This document shows positions 55,592 to 64,000 of a stretch of DNA of 64,000 bases, one piece after another. A model generated the notes under the pieces. It saw nothing but the letters and a program-made list of their open reading frames with translations. It did no database searches and was not told where the DNA came from. This stretch comes from Hepsetus odoe (Eukaryota; Chordata; Actinopteri; Characiformes; Hepsetidae). The stretch lies in NCBI GenBank assembly GCA_017165825.1, contig CM029380.1:20563572-20627571 (forward strand), given 5' to 3'. The number at the start of each line of letters is the position of its first letter. Position 1 is the first letter of the stretch. The position numbers and the translations under genes were made by a program.

Positions 55592-55890
55592 TCAGGGACA
55601 GCATGGTGGTGCAGTGGGTAGTGCTGTTGCCTCAAAGTGTGAAGGTCCTGGGGTTGATTCCAAGATGCTGCAGTGCAGCTCTTTTCTTGGTGGAGTTTGC
55701 ATGTTCCCCCTGTTTCTACATGGGTTTCCTCTGGGTACTTCTCTTTCCTCCCACTGTCCACGTCAGGTGGATTGAAAATGCTACATTTTTCTCTAGGTGT
55801 GAATGTTTGTCTGTGTGTCTGCCCTGTGAAGGCCTGGTGACCTGTCCAAGATGTTTCCTTGCTTTTCTCCGTGTAAGAGAGGGGACTTGT
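55592..55890. mobile_element. short interspersed repeat (reverse of the 32037 type)
   Basis: Shows gcatggtggtgcagtgggta, gctgttgcctcaaagtg, ggagtttgcatgttccccctg, ctacatgggtttcctctggg, gaatgtttgtctgtgtg and ggtgacctgtccaag in the order of a repeat common across fish. A 156-codon + strand frame here (55528-55998) is just this repeat read through. Confidence 0.75.
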
Positions 55891-57078
55891 ACTCAGGTTT
55901 GCCCTTTGAAAAACCCTGTCTTTTGGACTTACATGGTTTTGCTCAGCTTATATAAAAAAAAATATTGTTGCTTCCTTGTGCATTTGTTTCCTGTCTAAAA
56001 GATCTAAATTTCTCCTTTTCTGTATACTGGCAGCTAGCTTTAACTGGCTGTTCATGGTCTTCACTGCTTTTCAAAATAACAACTCATGGCCTGAAACGTT
56101 CAAACTGACACACCTGCAGTGTGTCTTGCAGTGATAAAGCTGGGAGTTTACCAGTGTCCCAGCAGCAATGAAAACAGCAAATCTTAGCCTCGGGGTACTG
56201 GAGGAAAGAGTTAAGCAATCTCAGAAAATTGAAAGAGATGCTGTCTTCAGCAGTCTGTTATTCAGAACGGCCAAATCCTAACTTCAGACCCTTCACACAA
56301 TCGCGTTTGTTTAGAGGTTAGGTATGCAAACACTTGCACGCATTCTCGCCTTTCTCAAACAGGGCGTGCTTTTCGTGCGGGTTCAGCAGGCATGGGAGGG
56401 TTTCTTGGCAACAGCGAAGCATTTTGGCCTTGTTCCCTTTTTGGAGAACTATGAAGGGGAACTGGGTGAGGAGCAGAATACAGACGAAGATATGCTGAAC
56501 AGATACAAACATATGGCTTAGTGTTTTTTTACTACACTCAGATATGTGTTTATTCAAGCCTCTCCACAAGAGATAACCCACGGTTAGTAAGTTAGTCTGG
56601 AGCGATGTCTGTTTGATCTGCTATCTGGTTTGCTGCTTTTTGACACCTCGTTTCAACAAAGTTATCTAAAGCTAGTCCAAAAATAACCTAGGTAAGGTTT
56701 GAATTCCAGAGATCATCATGCTTTTACAAGGTCGATAGCACCAAAATCTTATCTTTGCACTTTTAAATGCACTTTAGAAAAATTTGCTTGCAGTGCAAAT
56801 CCGAAATAACAAGATTGTCTCTTTACAAATGCGTTTTCAGAGAGATCTCTCACATCATTGGTGCTGCTGATTTTGTGCTAGGTTTAATACACCACTATCA
56901 CTGAATTCAGCAGTAGCCTTTAGAAATGTGAACAATAAAACTCAAGAACTCTGTTACTCTAATTGTGCCATGACTTCAGTAGATTATGAATGAAGATCGT
57001 AAAATCTGTCTTTTTTCATTGTTTCCCTCATTATAGATAGGACTGTCAAACTAACATATCAACCCTCCACACTTTGTG
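55891..57078. other. intergenic DNA, no gene seen
   Basis: Two complementary short frames at 56318-56581 lack any recognisable feature. No clear repeat. Confidence 0.5.
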
Positions 57079-57312
57079 GAGCAGCGGTGGCTTAGTGGTT
57101 AGGGAGTTGGCCCCAGGCTCGTGAAGGACATTGGTTCAAATTCCATACCAATAGAGCAAGGTACCCTTGAGCAAGGTACTGTCCCCATCACTGCTCCCCA
57201 GGTGCTTTAAATAGCTGCCCCCTGCTGCACAGTGTGCATGGGTAAAAAGCGAGGGTGAATTTTATTGTTTTATGCTCTGCTTCACAATGTCAGAAATAGT
57301 CACTTTCACTTT
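57079..57312 (+). mobile_element. tRNA-derived SINE (copy 5)
   Basis: Head ggtggcttagtggttaggg; body cccttgagcaaggtactg and ccatcactgctccccagg; tail aatagtcactttcacttt. The box B region is partly decayed. Confidence 0.85.
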
Positions 57313-58675
57313 ATGCATGTTCACCATGTTGTGTAATGCCATTTAATCAAAGTAAACTGTTTGGCTTAAGATAAATAGAAACCCTGTTACCTTCTCTGTT
57401 ACCAGATTCCGGGTTCAAAGTTAGGGAAGGTATATTGACTACTTTGTTGACCAGTTATGAAGAGGCCTTGACCCTGCAACTTGCTTTTCCTGGTTATTCT
57501 GATGTGAATTTCTGAAGCCCATAGGTCTCCAGTAACTGAACTCATAAGCTGAGTATGATTTAGAAAGGTGATTGCCTGGAATGTGCCATGAAAGGCTAGG
57601 AAACACCAAACTGGTGTTGGTCTGCTTCAAGGAAATGCAACAGGAAGTGGAATTCCAAATGTGTTTCAGTGCTTTATATTTGTCTTCTTACTATTACTGT
57701 CTTTTCAAATGACTCTTTAATTTACAAATGACTCATCTAATTCCCTTTAAGTGCACACATGAAAAAAAATTACATTACTTATCAGACTACAGAGCACTTC
57801 TAACTTCATAACTATCTAGAGTGTACATCCGAGCATCAAACACCATGAATATACCTTCACCCACAGTCCTGTGACTTGCTTTTGATTATCCAAGCACACA
57901 AAGACATCTGCTCCAACAGTGTGTGATGTGCATGGCCGATTAAAAGAATATTGACAGGCTTTTCCGATATTTCAACAGTAATCCTGCATGGCTGTCAAAA
58001 GTGCTGATCACTCTATCGTGTGATTGGCCTGGAGTACATGGTGGTCTGACCCCATCGTTTGTCATTAATGAAGCAGGGGGAGGTTGCTAGGCAGAGTCGC
58101 TGGGGGATTTTGCATAATAATTAGCTTCTCATCTGGCTGCAGAATATGGCATCACCAGAACTCGACCCAGCTCAGACAAACAATAGGCTCATTTCACTGG
58201 ACGGACATCTTGAAAATTTTGGGATTAAGTACTTATAATTAGAGAAAATAAATGGGCTCCTAAGTAGTGCAACTGTCCCTGATCCTATCACTGGGAGACT
58301 GGAAGCTTTAATGCTTTAGTGCTGCATCCAGCCATGACTAGGAATATACAATGTGCTTTGCTTAACTTGGATATGATAGTCCTCCCACTCCCCCATCACT
58401 CCCACCATAAATCTAACAGAATGATTGTCTTTAACTGATATACCAAGTTTAGCACTAGATTTCATTTAAAATGCCCTTATGCAGTTTACAGTGACTTCCT
58501 GTTTTCCTGGTTACAACTATGGGATGATATCAAGGCCAAAGTACTGTATGTAGAGAGGTTCTAAACAGTCAGACTTGTAGTGAATATGGTTCAAAGTGAA
58601 AGTGACAATTTGTCATTGTGAGTACACAATCACAATTCAACTCCTCGGTCATTGTACAACTCATTGGTCATTGTG
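57313..58675. other. intergenic DNA with an enhancer-like block
   Basis: About 58010-58300 is repeat-free with cattaatgaag, gcataataattagc and ataattag homeobox-type sites. Otherwise AT-rich, no gene. Confidence 0.35.
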
Positions 58676-58900
58676 AGGGGCTAGTGGTTAGGAAGTTGAC
58701 CACAGGATTGGAAGATTGTGGGTTCAAACCCCTTACCAGTAGGTTGCCATGAGGTACCCTTGAGCAAGGTACCATCCCCGTCACTGCTCCCCGGGCAGTT
58801 TCATAGCTGCCCCCTGCTGCACGGTGTGTGCATGGTTTAAATGCAGAAGTCCAATTTTTTTATGGTTCACAAGAATGACAAGAATGCTCACTTTCACTTT
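58676..58900 (+). mobile_element. tRNA-derived SINE (copy 6)
   Basis: Box A (ggggctagtggttagg), box B (gattgtgggttcaaacccc), body and tail all present. It is followed about 50 bases on by an inverted SINE. Confidence 0.85.
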
Positions 58901-58953
58901 TTCACTTCACAACACAGTGAAATGCATTTGCTGCATTACACGATACACTGAAA

Positions 58954-59112
58954 GTGAAGCAGTGGGCAGACATATCCAGCACCCGGGGGCAGTGATGTGG
59001 GTGATACCTTCCTAAAGGGTACATCATGGCAACCCATCCCATGGTTGGGATTTGAACCCATGTCCTTCTGATCATGGGGCCTAGTCCCTAAACATTAAGG
59101 CACTGCTGCAAT
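58954..59112 (-). mobile_element. tRNA-derived SINE fragment (reversed, next to copy 6)
   Basis: In reverse complement it reads a tRNA-like head (gcagtgccttaatgtttaggg, acatgggttcaaatccc) and then a body with a ggttgccatga...tac block. It is related to, but more diverged than, the main family. Confidence 0.7.
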
Positions 59113-60179
59113 TTTAGGTGTAATTTAGGTGATGTAAAATAATTAGTGTTTAGGATTCTCCTTCAGTCGTGTTATTAGTAGAAGCTTAGTAGATGCACTG
59201 GCTGGCTTCACATGACTCAGATAGGGAATGTTCTTCTCCCTCCTGTTGTGTTAGTGGTCATTTAAAACATTGTAAGGAAATAAAATGGAAAGAAAGAATA
59301 TAGTTATATTTATCAAAAACTACCACAGGATTAGGGAAAACTAAATTAAACACAGTTTCTTTCATTTCTAAGCAAAAATATCCAGTGTAAAAGCCATTTC
59401 AAAGCAATTATAATCGTTTTTTCTCATGTACGTTTTTTCTTTGGTTTTGTTTTTTGCAGTGTGTGTGTTTTCCACTCCACAAGGCCTCATGATTTATGTA
59501 CCGTCCTTTGCTACCTTGAATATATAAAACAGAAAAGACAGTTTAGTCGTATTCAGAAATGACTCAGCATGCTTTTGCTATTAATGTTCTCCAAACCCAC
59601 TTTAAAGACTGGTAAGTGCTCTCTTTCTCTGTGTTTTTACTGAAGCTCACTTTAGCTCAGCGTGTGTGGTGGAGCGGTGGGATGCCCCCAGTTCTTGTCT
59701 GTGTGCCGTTGAGGTCACTGGCAGTCCTTCGGGCTCAGGCTGGTTGAGGGCGGCTCTGGGGCAGGACTGGGTTGGTGGCTGCTGAGAGTGGCCACTCTGT
59801 GTGTGGACACAAAGCCCAGCAGGCAGACACTTCTCACTTCAGGACCAAACTCTGGGCCTCAGGCCATCCTTGCACTCTGAGAAAGACAGAAAGAGAGTGA
59901 CAGAGTCTAGTATAGAGATAGAAGAGAAAGAGGGTAAGAGAAAGAGAAAAGACCTTGCTTTTTTAGGGCAAAATACCTTTTTTCTATACTCACAAGATCT
60001 CAATTTACCTAAATTGTTATTCTTATTTCTTTTCTTTAGTCATTTCAAAGTAATCCCCTTTACATCTGAAAACAAGGCTTTAATCTCATCATTTGTTCTT
60101 ATTTCAATGGTCCATTAGAAGTACCGTAACTAAAAATAAACAAGATATCTAAACACTTCCTGCTTGTACATTTTAACAG
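59113..60179. other. intergenic DNA, no gene seen
   Basis: GA-rich near 59880-59955. A 105-codon + strand frame at 59801 is low-complexity. Nothing else is supported. Confidence 0.5.
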
Positions 60180-60194
60180 TCTGAAATGTCAGGA

Positions 60195-60655
60195 AGAAAT
60201 GTATGTTAAGCAGAACTGGAAGTCTGGATGATTTACTGTAAAGCCAGTCAAGAAGCTGAAGAAGAAAAGATGTTGAATATTACAACACGACAATAATCCA
60301 GATCATCCATCAAAAAAAAACCTGGAACTACTTCAGGAAAGAAAGATTGAGGTTTTCAAATTGCCTTCAACCTGAATATTACTGAAAGAAAGAAAAAAAA
60401 AATCCAGAGACTGTTTACTGCCTACAAGAAATATTTGGAGGCTGTGATTTCAGCCAAAGTACTTAGTGCTGAAAGGGTGTCCAAACCTAGACACATGCCA
60501 CATTTTAAACAATCCACTGTGCACTAAATCTTAAACATGCAGAAATGCCATATTCAGGTTTTCTCTGGGCTGAGGTAATGCAAACTACTTTCCATTCAGA
60601 AAAAAAAAAAAAAAGATTGAAATGAGTGTATTCAAACTTTTGCATACAACTGTAT
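60195..60655 (+). mobile_element. Tc1/mariner relic, third family (transposase 3' end)
   Basis: Text such as aagaagctgaagaagaaaagatg, attacaacacgacaataatcc, actgcctacaagaaat and ggaggctgtgatttcagcc matches the order of the C-terminal part of another fish Tc1-like transposase gene. The segment ends near caaacttttgcatacaactgta, like a terminal repeat. Only the last part of the element is present and it is interrupted. Confidence 0.7.
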
Positions 60656-60668
60656 TCATGGAGTTAAA

Positions 60669-60692
60669 GAGAGAGAGGAGAGAGAGAGAGAG

Positions 60693-60744
<52 letters not shown>
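60669..60744. repeat. (GA)n microsatellite, first block
   Basis: GA/GAG units, nearly uninterrupted after 60692. Confidence 0.95.
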
Positions 60745-60747
<3 letters not shown>

Positions 60748-60872
60748 ACACTTAAACAAAGAGAGAAATAATGAGAACAGTGAGAAAGAGAGGGAAACAG
60801 ACTGAGTGAAAGAGACAAAAAATAGAGAGACAGAGAGCACAAATAAGAGAGAGAACAATGAGAGAGAAGGAC

Positions 60873-60877
<5 letters not shown>

Positions 60878-60925
<48 letters not shown>
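60878..60925. repeat. (GA)n microsatellite, second block
   Basis: About 23 AG units. The stretch between the two blocks is itself GA-rich. Confidence 0.95.
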
Positions 60926-60926
<1 letters not shown>

Positions 60927-61078
60927 AGAAAGGGGGTGTTATCTGTAAATGTAACTGAGCATGTTTCTATTTTGCAGTGTGTGTATACAATGAGCCTGGG
61001 CATCGTGAAGTGCTTTGGTACAGACTGAGCTGATGTAAATAGTGTATGGGTGGAATTCCATACTTACACACTTACATT

Positions 61079-61108
61079 GCGTGTGAGTGTGTGTGTGTGT
61101 GTGTGTGG
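61079..61108. repeat. (GT)n microsatellite
   Basis: About 14 GT units with one GA break. Confidence 0.93.
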
Positions 61109-63132
61109 AATGAGTTGAGTGGGAGGACACCCTGAGGCTAAGGCAAAGTTAGCATCCTCCATCCCTGCAGATGACACACACCTCGCCGTGTTTATGGCTT
61201 AATCCTTTTGGAATCGCTGTGCAAGAATATGCTGCACAGACAATGCTCTTTTTATGCCTGTAGGCATTTTTAAGAAACAGCAGATGTTCCTGTTTTGTAG
61301 CAGATTGTACTGTTGTGGACGTGCAGTGTCTGTATAGTCATAAACACTCTTACCTAACACGGTCAGTCAGCAATGAGACGGCCACGAGGGACCAGTGCAT
61401 CTCCCTGCACTCAAGTGTATGGATGCAGGAGCCTCTTTTGTTTTGTGTGGACCGTCTCGCTCCTGACTGTGTGTGTGGTAGGAGTGGAGGAGAAACCCCA
61501 GCTGCTCGCACTCCCACCCTCTCAGCTCCACACACACTGTGTCCCCACTCATGGGGGAATAGCTGCAAAGACAGCTGATCTGGGATCTTGCACGCTAAGA
61601 CTGTTTCTCTGGTTGGTTATTAAAAGTGCACAGGAAAGACTGATCCTGGGTCAGGTATGAAGCTGAGTCAGGAGCCAGTGGGAGATTTCAATGATATGGT
61701 TATTATATAGAAATGAAATGTTTTATTCATCAGGTGTGGCTTGGGTTCACTCGACCATGGGCCAAATAACAGGAGTGGGCAAAAGTGGGTCAGTTAAGGC
61801 TTGTGTGTAAAGGTTTGTATTTAGCTCTTTGTGGGGACCAGATGTCCTTTAAAAAGATAGAAACATAAAAGCTTAAATTTGCATAAAAATGGGTCAGACT
61901 CTACCACCTATTTAAGTCTGCAGAGGACTCATCTTGGGTCATTTATAATTGCACAAAAACAGTGACATTATAACAGAGTCGTTCATTCATTGGCTGAAGG
62001 TCCGGTCTTTCAGTAAAAAGATCCAATCAAAATGCTGCAAGCTTCAACCTAGGTCCATCTCAGTAGCAAGAACAACTTGAATTTAACCTGCCCTTTGGAA
62101 TCAGACACTACAAACTATTTGTGAGGTTATGTTTTTAAATCGTGGCTTTTAGCTGTATAGTTCTCTCTCTATTCAAAGAGATAGCAGCCTGGTCTTGTAT
62201 GATTGGACAAAACTTCAGTATGTACATCAAGTGGACAGACTTTCCTATAAGGACTGAACTGCTTCAAAACAGAAAACAGGAGATCAAAACAGATCCTGCT
62301 GTCTAAAAATACTGTCCATACTGGCAAAAGTACTTTTATCGCTTACTGTAAGTCATACTGTGTTGTAAACCACGTTGACAAGTCTGAGCCAACAGACACA
62401 GATCTAGTTATTGAGACAAAATCAGTCACACATGTTGAACTGAGACTACCCTCCACACATTGTTAGTACTGAGCAGCCCTGTTAGAGCCAAAGCAAACAA
62501 GATCATCACAAAACATTTTGGGGGTACCAGAAATCAAACCATACCCAGACCGCAATGACGTGGCACAGTTGCAATCGGAAAGCAACTGTCTACAACTGAG
62601 GTGTGGGTCACTGCTATCTGATTGGCTGAAATCCTGAGAACAGAGCTGGAAATACGCCATTTTTTTGTTGCTGGTTTGTAGTTTGGGTGTGCTGTACTAC
62701 CTGGCTCCAAATGAAAGTGGAAAAGCCCCAGTATCGCAACAGCCTCCATGCCTGTATATCCTACAGTTGTAGAAAAAGATTGGAACTGTTCTGACTGGTC
62801 CATTTTTTAATGGACATAAGGCATGCGTGATTAAAACAAAAACACTTTTTTGAGAACATGCATTTGAGAACGTGGTCAAAGCTGCTACAATTAGTCAGCG
62901 CAAGCATTAGCATAAAATGAATTTTTGAAGGGTGATAGCTTGGCATGAAATCCCCCCTAATTAGCACCATGCAAACTGTGTAAATGATCAGATGCTTGAC
63001 CCCAATTCGATTGGTTAATTGGTTTCAGATAGAAGTGGTTTCTGACACAGTGTGCCACACCCGTTACCTAGGAAAAGAATAAAGGTATGTTGAACAACTA
63101 AAAAAAGGAGCAGCAACTCAAGCTAAAATTTT
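61109..63132. other. intergenic DNA, no gene supported
   Basis: A moderately GC patch at about 61140-61660 includes a 95-codon + strand frame (61373) with a hydrophobic run, but no family match and no gene context. 62460-62900 might be an old repeat, which I could not place. Confidence 0.4.
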
Positions 63133-63713
63133 GGCCCTATTCCATTTCACCCCTAGCCACTAGCACTCAGCCCTACTGCCCTTTTTTGTGTATTCAGGGT
63201 GCAAGAAGGGGAAGTGTTATGGCCACTTCAAACATAATGTTATGAGAAATTTCTCAATATTTTTCTGTTAGTGTCAATGATAAAATAGTGTTCAATTCAC
63301 TGGGTCCATTTAAAATGATAATTAGTGCTGATATCTCGGTAGCTTGAGAGCTAGCCTTACCGTGTGATGTTGTGACTCATGCACGACAGCCCTGCGTTTA
63401 GACTTTTTTGAATGTTGCATCCCCCCTTAACAGCACATGATGAGCTCGCTGAACTTTACAGCTCCTCTCATATCAGTGCAGATGGACCGGCCATATAATG
63501 AAGCAGTGCTGTTTTTTATTTGGAGATTTGTATTATTGATAGATTGGAAACAGTGATGCTGTGAACAAAGCTAAAGATGACACACTGAAAATGTTCTTTG
63601 CTAAAAAAGCTGCAGGTTTTCAAACACTTTTCCTTGTAACTCCTTTCAAAGGGGCAAGGGGACGTTCAGAAACAAGGGGCAGGGGTTAAAATAAGAAATA
63701 GGATTGGGCCTTT
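63133..63713. mobile_element. MITE-like element with imperfect terminal inverted repeats
   Basis: The left end (ggccctattccatttcaccc) and the reverse complement of the right end (ggcccaatcctatttcttat) match imperfectly over about 25-35 bases. Both continue into a cccct(a/g)(g/c)cc stretch. The 580-base interior is non-coding. The pattern fits a hAT-type non-autonomous element in fish; target-site duplications are not clear. Confidence 0.55.
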
Positions 63714-64000
63714 ATCTGCTATAGCCTGCTTTCAGGAAACCCAGCCTTGATACATGATTATGATCATTTGACTTTGTTTCCACAGTTCCAGAAGTTGGAA
63801 TGATTTACTTTTACAGAGCAGTAACGACATGGTGCTTTGAACCACGTCAATCTGTTCTCCTCCCTCACTCTGCTAATGAAATTTCCCCTCCCGGCTGCAG
63901 CCCCCTCAGGATGAGCTCCAGCTTCAGCGACACATTGTTTTTTACTCCTCTTGCCATGAAACCTCCTCCGAAAAAACTAAACCAAAAAAAAAAGCCCCAA
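63714..64000. other. window end, non-coding
   Basis: A moderately conserved-looking stretch at about 63830-63960 but no reading frame. Nothing is called. Confidence 0.4.

Noticed and set aside
55528..55998. 156-codon + strand frame
   Set aside because: It is a read-through of the interspersed repeat at 55592-55890, not a gene.
61373..61660. 95-codon + strand frame with a hydrophobic run like a signal peptide
   Set aside because: Overlaps other open frames on both strands. No second exon, family match or promoter was found.

Overview
This is a vertebrate nuclear sequence, almost certainly from a teleost fish. Coding DNA is split by GT-AG introns, there is a CpG-rich promoter, and the non-coding DNA is full of dinucleotide microsatellites, tRNA-derived SINEs and decayed Tc1/mariner elements of the kinds common in ray-finned fish. 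I cannot name the species. Nothing here is prokaryotic, and I see no CRISPR array, operon or phage.

The window holds one gene I can fully support: midnolin (midn), on the + strand. Seven coding exons (9335-9555, 10695-10782, 10871-10933, 16873-17373, 17490-17610, 17999-18313, 25858-26114) join in frame to a 521-residue protein. It has an N-terminal ubiquitin-like domain, a split Catch domain around a long disordered linker carrying ten Pro-His dipeptides, a C-terminal basic helix and an acidic tail. The promoter is a CpG-rich tract at about 8680-9330 with GC boxes, an ETS-like site, a CCAAT box and a notable inverted repeat. The 3' UTR is about 2.9 kb and ends at a polyadenylation signal at 29051.

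Layout: 1-8680 is upstream non-coding DNA with an enhancer-like block near 4340-4860, a CpG cluster near 6720-7350 and a degenerate tandem repeat at 8323-8640. 8680-29075 is midn; its two large introns (5.9 kb and 7.5 kb) hold microsatellites, one Tc1 relic and one SINE. 29075-64000 has no exon I can support. It is a gene-poor stretch with several enhancer-like blocks and many repeats: further SINE copies, a LINE reverse-transcriptase fragment, three more Tc1-like relics, a MITE-like element and long simple repeats.

I did not find an undescribed biological system. The items most worth checking are the promoter inverted repeat, the Pro-His tract in midnolin, the C-rich/G-rich pair in the midn 3' UTR, the microsatellite grown inside a LINE reading frame, and the two palindromic transcription-factor motifs near 4.5 kb. 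Repeat-family assignments rest on memory of fish repeats, not on a database search.
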